Source: JAMXLO01 sp041487355
GTDB taxonomy: Bacteria > Pseudomonadota > Alphaproteobacteria > Acetobacterales > Acetobacteraceae
Direction: 5' to 3'
Assembly (NCBI GenBank): GCA_041487355.1
Contig: JBGPND010000031.1
Span: 1 to 35,122, forward strand
Length of the DNA stretch: 35,122 nucleotides
The translations under genes and the position numbers were made by a program. Position 1 is the first letter of the stretch, and every line of letters starts with the position of its first letter. Below the pieces are notes generated by a model, which was not told the origin of the DNA, did no database searches, and saw only the letters and a list, made by a program, of their open reading frames with translations. Positions 1-8,521 of the stretch are shown one piece after another.

Positions 1-1200
1 GGCATCCGAATTCAGCCCAACCACCAGTCGGTCGCAGGCCTCGCGCGCCTCCTCCAGAAGATGCAGATGGCCGGGGTGCAGCAGGTCGAAGCAGCCATTG
101 GTGAAGCCGACGCGCCAGCCCTTGTGGTGCCAGCGCTGCACATGCTCGATCGCCGCCTCGCGCGAGACGATCTTGCGGAACGCACCACCCTGTGGCGACA
201 GGGCCGCCAGCAGGTCGGCCTCGCGCGCCACCGCGGTGCCCACCTTCCCCACCACGACGCCGGCCGCGATATTGGCCAGCCGCACCGCAACCGGCAGCTC
301 CAGCCCCGCCGCCAGCCCCGCCGCGAGGGTCGCCGCCGCGGTGTCGCCGGCGCCGGCAACGTCGAAAACCTCGGCCGCCTCGGCCGGGAAATGCCGCGCG
401 CCCGAGTCATCGAGCAGGGTCATGCCGTCATTGCCGCGAGTCACCACCACGGCGCTGAAGCCGTGCCGCTGGCGGAGCGCGGTGGCGGCGGCAACGATCG
501 CGGCCTCGGTGTCCACCCGCATGCCGGTGGCTTCGGCCAGATCCGTCCGGTTCGGCATGATGATGTCGGCGCCGGCGTAGCGCGAGTAGTCCGGCCCCTT
601 CGGGTCGACGATGACCGGCCTGCCCGCCTCCCTGGCCGCGGCGATGAGCTGCGCCGGCACCTCGCCCTTCAGCAGCCCCTTCCGGTAGTCCGACAGCACG
701 GTGACCGAGGTTGCCGCCATGGCGTCACGCGCGATCCGCACCAGGCGTTCGGCCAGCCTGGGCTGCACCGGCGACGTCTCCTCGCGGTCGGCGCGGAGCA
801 ATTGCTGGCCGGCCGACAAATAGCGGGTCTTCAGCGTGGTGATACGGCCGCCCTGCACCAGCAGCCAGGGTTCCACGTTGGGCTGGCCACCGATCAGGCC
901 GGTCAGGTCCGAGCCGGCCTGATCGTCGCCTACCACCGAGATGAACGCCACGGCCACGCCGAGCGCAGTCAGGTTGCGCACCACGTTGCCGGCGCCGCCC
1001 GGCATCGCCAGTTCGCGGTCCACAGTCAGGATGGGCACCGGAGCCTCCGGGCTGATGCGCTCGACCTGTCCGTAGACGTAGCGGTCCAACATCACGTCGC
1101 CCACCACGAGAACATTCGTGCGGCCGAGCAGGCGCACGGCGGCGGCCAGATCGGCTTCCGGTTCGGGCAGTGTGGGATCGACGGCTTGGCTCTCGTTCAT
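1..1200 (-). CDS. hldE: Bifunctional heptose-7-phosphate kinase / heptose-1-phosphate adenylyltransferase HldE, C-terminus cut by window edge
   Basis: The ATG at 1200-1198 opens 400 codons that run off the left edge. The N-terminal part is a PfkB/ribokinase-type kinase: GDVMLDRYVYG near residue 34, PGGAGNV near 67, and the GAGDT anion-hole motif with its catalytic Asp near residue 284. From about residue 365 a cytidylyltransferase-fold domain begins with FTNGCFDLLHPGH, and the visible part ends at VGLNSDA. Known family role: kinase and adenylyltransferase steps in making ADP-heptose for the LPS inner core, in the cytosol. Family members are usually about 475 residues, so roughly 75 are missing beyond the window and nothing suggests truncation in the cell. 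The phosphatase gene lies 55 bp upstream on the same strand and may be co-transcribed, though it is not a GmhB-type heptose phosphatase. Confidence 0.95.
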   Translation of the reverse strand, partial: MNESQAVDPTLPEPEADLAAAVRLLGRTNVLVVGDVMLDRYVYGQVERISPEAPVPILTVDRELAMPGGAGNVVRNLTALGVAVAFISVVGDDQAGSDLTGLIGGQPNVEPWLLVQGGRITTLKTRYLSAGQQLLRADREETSPVQPRLAERLVRIARDAMAATSVTVLSDYRKGLLKGEVPAQLIAAAREAGRPVIVDPKGPDYSRYAGADIIMPNRTDLAEATGMRVDTEAAIVAAATALRQRHGFSAVVVTRGNDGMTLLDDSGARHFPAEAAEVFDVAGAGDTAAATLAAGLAAGLELPVAVRLANIAAGVVVGKVGTAVAREADLLAALSPQGGAFRKIVSREAAIEHVQRWHHKGWRVGFTNGCFDLLHPGHLHLLEEAREACDRLVVGLNSDA

Positions 1201-1255
1201 GGGCACGCCGTAACCTGATGATCCAGGCGGTGCAAGCAAAGCCCGGAGGAGCTTC

Positions 1256-1972
1256 TCAGGTCGTGATGAAGCCCAGCCGGTCCTCCTCCAGCACGACGCA
1301 GGTCAGTACGCCGCCCATGACCGCTCCGGTGTCGATGCCGATGCGGTTCGGCCGCACGACCGGCTCCTGCCGTGGCGTGTGGCCGTGCACCACGACGGCG
1401 CCGAACGACTCCTTGGAAGACAGGAAGGGTTCCCGGATCCACATCAGGTCGTGGCGGCTCTGCCGCTCGAGCGGGATGCCGGGGCGGATTCCCGCATGCA
1501 CGAACAGGTAGCCGCCGGCCTCGTAGCGCACTGCCAGATCGCGCAGGAACAGCAGATGCGGCTTGGGCAGATAGCCGGGCCAGTCCTTCGGCTGCGCCGA
1601 GCGCGGCACGCCCCAGCTCAGCAGCGAGTCGGCCCCGCCATTGGCCAGCCACAGCTCCGTCGCTTCCGCCTCGCCGGAAGCGACCGCGGCCAGCATCATA
1701 TGCTCGTGATTACCCATCAGGTTGACGGTCGGCACGTCCGGCACGGGCGCGCCTTTGGCAAGCAGCGCCACCACGCCGGCGCTGTCAGGCCCCCGATCCA
1801 CATAGTCGCCGAGATGCACCAGCACGGGCTCCGTCGCCGGCCGCTCCGCCAGGTCGTCGGCGATCAGCGCGTGCATCGCCGCCAGCCGGTCCAGGCAGCC
1901 ATGCACGTCGCCGATTGCATACACGCGCTGGCCGGGAGGCAGGCTGGCAGGTGCCGGGATGAAATCGATCAT
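1256..1972 (-). CDS. PPP-family metallophosphoesterase (serine/threonine protein phosphatase type)
   Basis: A 238-residue protein from the ATG at 1972. The PPP signature is complete and in order: GDVHGC near residue 22, GDYVDRG, GNHEHM, then HAGIRP and VHGHTP toward the C-terminus. These supply the Asp, His and Asn ligands of a dinuclear metal centre. The family includes PrpA/PphA-like protein phosphatases and symmetrical diadenosine-tetraphosphate hydrolases; the exact substrate cannot be read from sequence. The reading frame stays open far upstream into the opposite-strand ABC gene, but residues before MIDFIPAP look like shadow coding. A start at 2007 (MAHCCLG) is the other option. It diverges from the ABC exporter at 2069 with under 100 bp between them, so promoters for both must lie in or just beside that gap. 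Confidence 0.9.
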   Translation of the reverse strand: MIDFIPAPASLPPGQRVYAIGDVHGCLDRLAAMHALIADDLAERPATEPVLVHLGDYVDRGPDSAGVVALLAKGAPVPDVPTVNLMGNHEHMMLAAVASGEAEATELWLANGGADSLLSWGVPRSAQPKDWPGYLPKPHLLFLRDLAVRYEAGGYLFVHAGIRPGIPLERQSRHDLMWIREPFLSSKESFGAVVVHGHTPRQEPVVRPNRIGIDTGAVMGGVLTCVVLEEDRLGFITT

Positions 1973-2068
1973 GGCCGCACAACCTAGGCAGCAATGCGCC
2001 ATTCTCCAATTCCGCCTGCCCCTGCCGCTCCCCTTGGCGGCACGGCGCAGCCAGCCTATGCCCCGGGC

Positions 2069-2818
2069 ATGGACGCGATCCGGGTGCACAACCTGACCAA
2101 GCGCTATGGCGAGACGCTGGCGGTCGACAACGTCGACTTCACGGTGCGAGCCGGCGCCACGGTCGGCCTGCTCGGCGGCAACGGTGCGGGCAAGACCACC
2201 ACGATCGCCATGCTGCTCGGCCTGCTGATCCCAACCGCCGGGACGATCGAGGTGCTCGGTCACGACATGGCGCGCGATCGGTTCGCCGCGCTGGCGCGGA
2301 TGAACTTCTCCTCGCCCTACGTCTCCTTGCCGCAGCGGCTGTCGGTGGCGGAGAACCTGCGGGTCTACGGCCATCTCTACAACGTCGCCGGCCTGGAGCG
2401 CCGCATTGCCGAACTGGCCGGGGAGCTGGATCTGGGCGAATTGCTCGACCGCCCGGCCGGCCAGCTCTCGGCGGGGCAGAAGACCCGCGTCGCGCTCGCC
2501 AAGGCGCTGATCAACCGGCCGGAGCTGCTGTTGCTGGACGAACCCACCGCCAGCCTCGACCCGGATACCGGGGACTGGGTGCGCACCTGGCTGGAGCGCT
2601 ACCGCGACGAGAGCGGCTGCACGATCCTGCTCGCCTCGCACAACATGGCCGAGGTGGAACGGCTCTGCTCCTACGTGCTGATGCTGAAGCAGGGCCACAT
2701 CGTCGATCGCGGCAGTCCGCGGGAGCTGCTGGACCGCTATGGCCGCGAGGACATGGAGGAGGTGTTCCTGGACATCGCCCGCGACCGCAGGCGCGCGCGC
2801 GCCGGGGCCCCCGCATGA
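2069..2818 (+). CDS. ABC transporter ATP-binding protein (ABC-2 exporter type)
   Basis: 249 residues from the ATG at 2069 (MDAIRVHNLTKRYGE). An in-frame ATG at 1994 would add 25 residues of proline/alanine-rich sequence outside the domain and is less likely. Motifs: Walker A GGNGAGKTT near residue 38, signature LSAGQKTRVALAKAL, Walker B LLLLDEPTASLDPDT, and the switch histidine in SHN. This is a single nucleotide-binding domain of the drug/polysaccharide/NodI-like exporter class. Its stop overlaps the permease start by four bases (ATGA at 2815-2818), so the two are almost certainly translated together as one exporter. The substrate cannot be inferred. Confidence 0.92.
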   Translation: MDAIRVHNLTKRYGETLAVDNVDFTVRAGATVGLLGGNGAGKTTTIAMLLGLLIPTAGTIEVLGHDMARDRFAALARMNFSSPYVSLPQRLSVAENLRVYGHLYNVAGLERRIAELAGELDLGELLDRPAGQLSAGQKTRVALAKALINRPELLLLDEPTASLDPDTGDWVRTWLERYRDESGCTILLASHNMAEVERLCSYVLMLKQGHIVDRGSPRELLDRYGREDMEEVFLDIARDRRRARAGAPA

Positions 2819-3618
2819 CCCATGCCGCGGCCCGCCGCGTCTGGGGCCTGATGTACCGCCACCTGGCGTTGTATCGCCGTTCCTGGCCGCGCCTGCTGGA
2901 GCTCGCCTATTGGCCGGTGCTGCAGATGTGCATCTGGGGATTCACGGCGAGTTTCCTCGCCACACGCCTCGGCAGCACTGCCGTGGTCGCAGGCGCCACC
3001 CTGCTCGGCGGTGTGCTGTTGTGGGAAGTGGCTCTGCGCAGCCAGATGGGCGTCGCCATCAGCTTCCTGGAGGAGATGTGGTCGCGCAACCTCGGCCATG
3101 TCTTTGTCAGCCCGATGCGGCCCTGGGAACTGGTGGCCGCGCTGATCCTCATGTCGGTGATCCGCATGCTGGCCGGCGTGCTGCCGGCGATCGGCGTCGC
3201 CTGGCTGCTCTACGCCTTCAACCTGTTTTCGCTCGGCCCGATCGTGGTGCTGTTCTTCGTGAACCTCATGGTCATGGGCTGGGCGGTGGCGCTGGGGGTG
3301 GTCTCGCTGATCCTGCGCCACGGCGCCGGCGCGGAGGCGCTGGCCTGGTCGGTGCTGTTCGGCCTGACGCCGTTCTCCGCCGTGTTCTACCCGGTCTCCG
3401 TGTTGCCTCGGGTGCTTCAGCCGGTGGCACTCGCCCTGCCGTCGGCGCATGTGTTCGAGGGCATGCGTGGCGTGCTGCTGGATGGGGTGGTGCGCTGGGA
3501 CCATCTGATAGCCGCCACCGCCTTGAACGCGGTCTGGCTGGCGGGTGCAGCGCTGCTGTTCGCCCGCCAGTTCCGCCAGGCCAGGCTGCGTGGCGCCCTG
3601 CTGAGCATCGGCGAATGA
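2815..3618 (+). CDS. ABC-2 type transporter permease
   Basis: 267 residues beginning at the ATGA overlap with the ATPase gene. After a short basic N-terminus (MTHAAARRVWGLMYRHLALYR would face the cytoplasm) there are about six hydrophobic stretches. They include an ELAYWPVLQMCIWGF segment typical of ABC-2/NodJ-like permeases and a PVSVLPRVLQ re-entrant-like segment before the last helices. It is the membrane half of the exporter encoded with the preceding gene. The substrate is unknown; this class covers lipo-oligosaccharides, drugs and polysaccharides. The stop codon lies inside a small inverted repeat at 3616-3661. Confidence 0.9.
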   Translation: MTHAAARRVWGLMYRHLALYRRSWPRLLELAYWPVLQMCIWGFTASFLATRLGSTAVVAGATLLGGVLLWEVALRSQMGVAISFLEEMWSRNLGHVFVSPMRPWELVAALILMSVIRMLAGVLPAIGVAWLLYAFNLFSLGPIVVLFFVNLMVMGWAVALGVVSLILRHGAGAEALAWSVLFGLTPFSAVFYPVSVLPRVLQPVALALPSAHVFEGMRGVLLDGVVRWDHLIAATALNAVWLAGAALLFARQFRQARLRGALLSIGE

Positions 3619-3661
3619 TGCGATCGCGGTGCGCCGGAGGTGCGAAGCGTGAATCGCATCA
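3616..3661. repeat. Small intergenic inverted repeat (9-bp arms)
   Basis: TGATGCGAT at 3616-3624 is mirrored by ATCGCATCA at 3653-3661, with a GC-rich 28-base spacer. The left arm contains the permease stop codon. It could fold in the transcript between the permease and the histidine phosphatase. No T-run follows, so it is not a classic terminator. It may be a REP-type dispersed repeat; that needs other copies, and none is seen in this window. Confidence 0.5.
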
Positions 3662-3673
3662 TGGGTTGAGCCG

Positions 3674-4294
3674 ATGAGCGAGACGCGCTTCTGGCTGATC
3701 CGCCACGCGATCGTCGACGAAAACGCGCGGGCCATCCTGTATGGCATCATGGACGTGCCGCTCTGCGAGACGAGTCTGCTCGAGCAGACGCCGATGTATC
3801 GGGCGCTCGCCGCCAGATTGCCGCGGCCGGCGGTGTGGAAGGTCACGCCGCTGTCGCGCACCCGGCGCACCGCCGAGGCGATCTTCGCCACCGGCTATCC
3901 GCATACCGAGCCAGGGGTCGAGCCGGATCTGATCGAGCAGAGCCTGGGGGAATGGCAGGGCCTGCCGCACGCCGAACTGCCGGCGCGGCTGACCCTGCCG
4001 AAGCATGCCTTCTGGCCGCTCGGCGGCCATGAGCGGCCGCCGGGTGGCGAGACGATGGCCGACGTCATCGAGCGGGTCGGCGCGGCACTGGAGCGTCTCG
4101 CCGTCCAGCATATGGACGCGGACGTGGTCATCGTCAGCCATGGCGGGGCGATCCGTGCCGCGGTGGCACATTGCCTGCGGATCGGCCCCGACAACGCGCT
4201 GCATCTGGCGGTACAAAATCTGTCGCTGACCCGCTTGGAAAGGAGCCCCGAGGGCTGGCGCGTCGTCTGCGTCAACGAGTTGCCGGGGTATTGA
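3674..4294 (+). CDS. Histidine phosphatase superfamily protein (phosphoglycerate mutase-like)
   Basis: 206 residues from the ATG at 3674. The catalytic signature is LIRHAIVD (Arg10-His11; the usual RHG is RHA here). It is followed by SRTRRTAEAI supplying the second arginine, the acidic residue in LGEWQG, and the second histidine in VIVSHGG. This is the full set for a phosphohistidine-intermediate phosphatase. The family contains alpha-ribazole phosphatases (CobC), sugar phosphatases and cofactor-dependent mutases, and the substrate is not resolvable. No clear Shine-Dalgarno precedes the start. It lies 55 bp downstream of the ABC permease on the same strand and may be read through from it. Confidence 0.88.
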   Translation: MSETRFWLIRHAIVDENARAILYGIMDVPLCETSLLEQTPMYRALAARLPRPAVWKVTPLSRTRRTAEAIFATGYPHTEPGVEPDLIEQSLGEWQGLPHAELPARLTLPKHAFWPLGGHERPPGGETMADVIERVGAALERLAVQHMDADVVIVSHGGAIRAAVAHCLRIGPDNALHLAVQNLSLTRLERSPEGWRVVCVNELPGY

Positions 4295-4384
4295 TCGATC
4301 ACAATCCCGCCGCGAATCCGCGCGAAAGCGTAGAATGCGTCCGCGAATCGGGCGCTCCGGCGTCCCGAAACCGAGGAGACGATC

Positions 4385-5191
4385 ATGATCCGCATCCTGC
4401 TGGCCGCAGCCGCGCTTGCCGTGCTGCCCTTGCTCGCGCCGTGCCCCGCGCACGCGCAGGGTGAAGAACAGACCCTGGTGGATCGCTCCACCCTGGCTCT
4501 GCAGGAGATGATGAACCAGTCGGTGTCGGAAGACCCGCGGGTGATGCTGCAGCGCTCCCGGGGGGTGATGATCTGCCCGCGGGTGTTCAAGGCCGGCTTC
4601 ATCCTGGGCGGCGAGGGCGGCGCCTGCGTGCTGCTGGCCCGCGCCGGCAATGGCACCTGGTCCTATCCGGCGTTCTACGGCATGGGCAGCGGCAGCGTCG
4701 GCCTGCAGATCGGCATCCAGGACAGCCAGTTCATCATGATGATCATGACGGAGAGGGGCCTGCACGCGATCCTGGACAGCCAGTTCAAGCTCGGCGCCGA
4801 CGCCTCGCTCGCCATCGCCACCATCGGTGCCGGCGTGCAGGGCTCCACCACGGGGGCGCTGGGCGCCGACATCATCGCCTTCTCGCAATCGCGCGGGCTG
4901 TTCGGCGGCATCTCGATCGAGGGCAGCCTGATGGGCGCGCGCAGCGAATGGAATCGCGCCTATTACGGCCGCGATATAGGGACGCGGCAGATCGTCATCG
5001 AAATGCAGGCGTCCAACCCAGGCGCCGATCCGCTGCGCGAGGTGTTGACCCGCTACGGAACCGGTGAGACGCGGCAGGTAGCCGCTCCGCCGCCGGCGGC
5101 CTATCAACCGCCGCCACCTGCCGCCGGTACGCCGACGCAACTGCAGCCGCGCGCGCCGGTCCAGCAGCAGACCCTGACGCCGCCGAGGTAA
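4385..5191 (+). CDS. Secreted SYLF-domain (Ysc84-like) lipid-binding protein
   Basis: 268 residues. The start ATG at 4385 has a good ribosome site (GAGGAGACGATC). Residues 1-24 form a signal peptide with an AHA-type cleavage site before QGEEQT. The body (about 40-225) matches the SYLF/Ysc84 domain: a conserved RSRGVMICPRVFKAGFILGG stretch, FYGMGSGSVGLQIG, and GLFGGISIEGS near the end. The last 45 residues are a proline/glutamine-rich low-complexity tail. Family members are periplasmic or outer-membrane associated in bacteria and bind phosphoinositide-like lipids in eukaryotes; the bacterial role is poorly defined. The 90-bp gap upstream may hold its own promoter. Confidence 0.88.
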   Translation: MIRILLAAAALAVLPLLAPCPAHAQGEEQTLVDRSTLALQEMMNQSVSEDPRVMLQRSRGVMICPRVFKAGFILGGEGGACVLLARAGNGTWSYPAFYGMGSGSVGLQIGIQDSQFIMMIMTERGLHAILDSQFKLGADASLAIATIGAGVQGSTTGALGADIIAFSQSRGLFGGISIEGSLMGARSEWNRAYYGRDIGTRQIVIEMQASNPGADPLREVLTRYGTGETRQVAAPPPAAYQPPPPAAGTPTQLQPRAPVQQQTLTPPR

Positions 5192-5232
5192 TCACTGGTC
5201 ACCGATCACTGCCCCCAGTAGTCTCCGGCGCC

Positions 5233-5712
5233 ATGGATGCGCCGGTGCCGTTCTGGAAGGCGAAGAGCCTGGAGCAGATGACCCACGAGGAGTGGGAATC
5301 GCTCTGCGACGGCTGCGGCCGCTGCTGTCTGCACAAGCTGCGCGATGATGACACCGGCGCGCTGTCATTCACCAATGTCGCCTGCCGTCTGCTCGACCTG
5401 AATAGCTGCCGCTGCAGCAACTACGCGCATCGCCGCCGTCATGTGCCCGACTGCGTCGCTCTGACGCCTGCCGAGGTGCGCGCGATCGACTGGTTGCCGC
5501 CATCCTGTGCCTACCGGCGGTTGGCAGACGGCAAGGACCTGGCATGGTGGCATCCGCTGGTGTCCGGCGATCCCGACACGGTGCACGAGGCGGGAATTTC
5601 GGTGCGCGGCCGTGCCATCAGCGAACGGAAGGCCGGTCCGTTCGACGACCATATCGTCGACTGGCCGGGCCGCATGCCACGCGCCAAACGCCTGCCAAAG
5701 GAGAAAGAGTGA
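5233..5712 (+). CDS. YcgN-family cysteine-cluster protein (UPF0260)
   Basis: 159 residues. The N-terminal half carries the family's cysteine pattern: CDGCGRCCLHK near residue 31, then single cysteines in ACRLLD, SCRCSNY, PDC and SCAY. This arrangement suggests metal or iron-sulfur binding. The second half is tryptophan-rich (DLAWWHPLVSGD) and ends in a basic tail. Family length is about 150, so it looks complete. No biochemical role is established for the family. Its stop overlaps the next gene's ATG (TGATG at 5710-5714), implying translational coupling with the DapA-family enzyme. Confidence 0.9.
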   Translation: MDAPVPFWKAKSLEQMTHEEWESLCDGCGRCCLHKLRDDDTGALSFTNVACRLLDLNSCRCSNYAHRRRHVPDCVALTPAEVRAIDWLPPSCAYRRLADGKDLAWWHPLVSGDPDTVHEAGISVRGRAISERKAGPFDDHIVDWPGRMPRAKRLPKEKE

Positions 5713-6635
5713 TGATGAAGGATGCCCTGTTCGGTGGGGTAAATGCCGCAGTGCTGACGCCGATGCGCGCCGATCTGTCGGTCGATCTCGATCGCATGGC
5801 GGCGCATTGCCGCTGGCTGCTGGCGAACGGCTGCAACAATCTGGGTGTGCTCGGCACCACCGGCGAGGCCAACAGCATCGGCATCAGCGAGCGCATCGAC
5901 ATATTGCAGGGACTCGTTGCGCGCGGCATTCCGGCGGCGAAGATGATGCCCGGCACGGGCACGACGGCACTCACCGATACCGTCCTGCTGACGAAGCAGG
6001 CGGCCGATGTCGGCTGTCGCGGCGCCCTGCTGCTGCCGCCGTTCTACTACAAAAACCCGACCGATGACGGGCTGTTCGCGTATTTCAGCGAGGTGATCAA
6101 CCGCGTCGGCACCGGCATCAAATACTACCTGTACAACTTCCCGCAGCAATCAGCGGTGCCGTTCAGCGTCGATCTGATCGCGCGGTTGCTGAAGGCGTTC
6201 CCTGGCACCGTGAAGGGCGTGAAGGACAGCAGCGGCAACTACGACAATGGCCGCGCCTATGTGGAGAACTTCGCGAAGGACGGCTTCGAGGTATATGCGG
6301 GCGACGACACGCTGCTGCGTCCGCTGCTGCTGCTCGGCAGTGCGGGCTGCATCACCGCGGCGGCCAACGTGAATTCGCCGATCGCCGCCGAGGTCTATGC
6401 CAATTGGAACAATGATACGGGGGCGCGGGCGCATGAAACGCTGAGTGCGACGCGCAAGGCGATCGTCTCGGCGCCCGCGCCGATTCCTGCGCTGAAGGCG
6501 CTGATGGCGCGCCATACTGGTGATTCCGCGTGGCACAACATGCGCCCGCCGCATCTCAAATTGACCGCCGAACAGCAGGCCAGGCTGTTCGCCGCGTTCG
6601 ACGCGTGCGGCGTGCAACTGGCGAAGGCGGCGTAA
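5712..6635 (+). CDS. Dihydrodipicolinate synthase family (DapA/NAL-type) aldolase or lyase
   Basis: 307 residues from the ATG at 5712 (or 5715), with AAAGGAG nearby upstream. The frame is open further upstream, but that part is a shadow of ycgN. Family hallmarks: GTTGEANS near residue 48 for the substrate carboxylate, the catalytic Tyr141 in YLYNFP, and Schiff-base Lys171 in VKGVKDSSG. The fold is a TIM barrel using pyruvate-type chemistry. It is probably not the housekeeping DapA: the loop and C-terminal half resemble the broader group of N-acetylneuraminate, keto-deoxy-sugar and related lyases. The substrate is therefore unassigned. It is coupled to ycgN by an overlapping stop/start. Confidence 0.88.
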   Translation: MMKDALFGGVNAAVLTPMRADLSVDLDRMAAHCRWLLANGCNNLGVLGTTGEANSIGISERIDILQGLVARGIPAAKMMPGTGTTALTDTVLLTKQAADVGCRGALLLPPFYYKNPTDDGLFAYFSEVINRVGTGIKYYLYNFPQQSAVPFSVDLIARLLKAFPGTVKGVKDSSGNYDNGRAYVENFAKDGFEVYAGDDTLLRPLLLLGSAGCITAAANVNSPIAAEVYANWNNDTGARAHETLSATRKAIVSAPAPIPALKALMARHTGDSAWHNMRPPHLKLTAEQQARLFAAFDACGVQLAKAA

Positions 6636-6674
6636 CGCCGGAGCCAAGCGGCCGTTACGACCACCACGTCCACC

Positions 6675-6754
6675 TGTCATTGCGAGCGGAGCGAAGCAAT
6701 CTCAGGGGGCATTCTCCACGAGATTGCTTCGTCGCTGCGCTCCTCGCAATGACA
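6675..6754. repeat. REP-like palindromic intergenic repeat
   Basis: TGTCATTGCGAGCGGAGCG opens the left arm (6675-6702). The right arm (6721-6754) is its near-perfect reverse complement ending in CTCCTCGCAATGACA, and carries a few extra bases. The loop is about 18 bases. The CATTGCGAG...GAAGCAATC type is a dispersed palindrome that I recognise from many proteobacterial genomes. It sits between the DapA-family gene and the metallopeptidase. A degraded relative lies at 15603-15695. Confidence 0.8.
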
Positions 6755-6842
6755 CTGGGAACCCACCAATGAGGCCGGCTCGCGCTGAAGCGTCCAGCCA
6801 GACGGGTTGACGAATCGGCGGCATCTGCCGTTTCTGATTGGA

Positions 6843-7544
6843 ATGGAATTGCCTCGATCGGAAATGCTCACCCTGCCTGGCGGTCCGACGCGCGTCGAAT
6901 GGCGACGCAATCGGCGCGCGCGACGCGTCAGTCTGCGCATCGATCCGTGCGGTGGCGGCGTGGTCGTCACTCTGCCGATGCGTGCGGGCCGCGGTGCCGG
7001 CGTTGCACTGCTGATGAATCACGCGGACTGGGTCGCCAACCGGCTTGCTGCACTGCCTGATGCATTGCCATTCGCCGACGGCACGCTCGTGCCGATCGGC
7101 GACGTGCCGCATCGCATTCGCCATGTGCCGCAGTCCCACGGTGCCGCCTGGTTGCAGGATGGCGAGCTGCATGTCACCGGCGCGCCGGAATTTCTTCGCC
7201 GTCGCGTGCAGGATTTCCTTCGTACCGAAGCGCTTCGGCGGCTCTCCGCGCTGGTTGGCGTCAAGACAGCGATGCTCGGCCTGACACCGCGACGTATCGC
7301 GGTGAAGGACACACGCAGCCGCTGGGGCAGTTGTGCCTCCGATGGCTCATTGGCGTTCAGTTGGCGCCTGGTGATGACACCCGGGTTCGTGCAGGACTAC
7401 GTCGCCGCGCACGAGGTGGCGCATCTCAAGCATTTGAACCACGGCAAGCGGTTCTGGAATCTGGTCGATCAATTGACGCCGCACGCGGCGACCGCCATCC
7501 CCTGGCTGCGCGCCGAAGGCTTCCGCCTGTTGCGCGTCGGCTGA
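6843..7544 (+). CDS. YgjP-like (DUF45/M48-related) zinc metallopeptidase domain protein
   Basis: 233 residues from the ATG at 6843. Alternative starts are TTG at 6807 and ATG at 6864, and none has a strong ribosome site. The zinc site is clear: HEVAH at 190-194 with His190, Glu191 and His194, and the third ligand His200 in NHGKRFW. Before it is the diagnostic DTRSRWGSCASDG near 156-168. The N-terminal half has the basic RRNRRARRVSLRI strand typical of this family. The length agrees with family members (about 230). These cytosolic proteins are predicted metal-dependent hydrolases, and the substrate is unknown. Confidence 0.9.
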   Translation: MELPRSEMLTLPGGPTRVEWRRNRRARRVSLRIDPCGGGVVVTLPMRAGRGAGVALLMNHADWVANRLAALPDALPFADGTLVPIGDVPHRIRHVPQSHGAAWLQDGELHVTGAPEFLRRRVQDFLRTEALRRLSALVGVKTAMLGLTPRRIAVKDTRSRWGSCASDGSLAFSWRLVMTPGFVQDYVAAHEVAHLKHLNHGKRFWNLVDQLTPHAATAIPWLRAEGFRLLRVG

Positions 7545-7552
7545 CCAGCCCG

Positions 7553-8521
7553 TCAGGCTGGACGGGAAACGTAAGGCGCCTCGAGCCGGCCGATCTCCTC
7601 CGTCGAAAGCTGCATCGACAAGGCCGCAACGGCTTCGTCGACATGCTCCGGCCGCGTGGGACCGATGATCGGCGACGTCACACCAGGCTGCCGCAGCACC
7701 CAGGCGAGCGCAATCTGCGCCGGCGACACGCCGCGCTGGCGCGCAAGTTCGGCAACCGCATCCACTACCGCTTCGTCCGACGCACGGCCATACAGTTTGT
7801 AGGTATAGTCGTCGGTCCTGGCGCGCTCGCTTTTCGTGGGCTCTGTGCGGCGGGCGCGGCCGCACAGGAAGCCGCGCGCCATTGGGCTGTAGGGAATGAG
7901 TCCAGTGCCCTGCGCGCGGCAGAACGGCAGCAGTTCCCGTTCGTCCTCGCGCCAGATCAGGTTGTAGTGGTTCTGCACCGAGACGAACCGCGCCAGTCCA
8001 TGCTGCACGGCATGGAAATACGCCGTGGCGAACTGCCAGAACGGCATGTCCGTGACGCCGATGTAGAGCACCTTCCCTGCCCGCACCAGATCGTCCAACG
8101 TATCCATCATCTCGGCGAGATTGGTCGCCGGGTCCCAGATATGCGTCTGATAGATGTCGATGTAGTCGGTGCGCAATCGGCGCAACGAGGCATCGACCGC
8201 CTCGAACAGGTGCTTGCGCGAGAAGCCGCGTGCGTTCGGCCCGCTTCCCATCGGATTGCCCGCCTTGGTGGCGATCACCCATTCCGAGCGGCTGCCATGC
8301 TCCGCGACCAAGGCGCCGACGATCTCCTCGCTGACGCCGGAGGAATAGTAGTCGCAGGTGTCGATCAGATTGATCCCCGCATCAGCCGCGCGGCGGAAGA
8401 CTTCCCTGCTCTCATCGAGCGGCAGCACCCAGGATCGCCAAGCATGGTTGCCGAATCCCATCGCACCGAGCGATAGGCGGGATACTTTCAGGCCGCACTG
8501 GCCGAGGCGGGCGTATTCCAT
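7553..8521 (-). CDS. Aldo/keto reductase
   Basis: 322 residues from the ATG at 8521, whose A overlaps the last base of the binding-protein stop (TGATG on the minus strand). The catalytic tetrad is visible: Asp and Tyr in DTCDYYSSGVSEE, Lys in VIATKAG, and His in YQTHIWDP. A C-terminal NADPH-binding region (ITSPIIGPTRPEHVDEAVAAL-type) follows. This is the AKR class related to YdhF/voltage-channel beta-subunit-like enzymes that reduce aldehydes and ketones. As the last gene of the dipeptide-type ABC operon it may modify the imported compound (inference from linkage). Confidence 0.92.
   Translation of the reverse strand: MEYARLGQCGLKVSRLSLGAMGFGNHAWRSWVLPLDESREVFRRAADAGINLIDTCDYYSSGVSEEIVGALVAEHGSRSEWVIATKAGNPMGSGPNARGFSRKHLFEAVDASLRRLRTDYIDIYQTHIWDPATNLAEMMDTLDDLVRAGKVLYIGVTDMPFWQFATAYFHAVQHGLARFVSVQNHYNLIWREDERELLPFCRAQGTGLIPYSPMARGFLCGRARRTEPTKSERARTDDYTYKLYGRASDEAVVDAVAELARQRGVSPAQIALAWVLRQPGVTSPIIGPTRPEHVDEAVAALSMQLSTEEIGRLEAPYVSRPA

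Noticed and set aside
1..1200. Truncated HldE considered as a broken gene.
   Set aside because: The frame is intact up to the window edge; the missing C-terminus is due to where the window starts.
5190..5232. Short GGTCACCGATCACTG-type direct and inverted motifs after the SYLF gene, echoed at 27236-27260.
   Set aside because: Too short and imperfect to define a repeat family from two occurrences.
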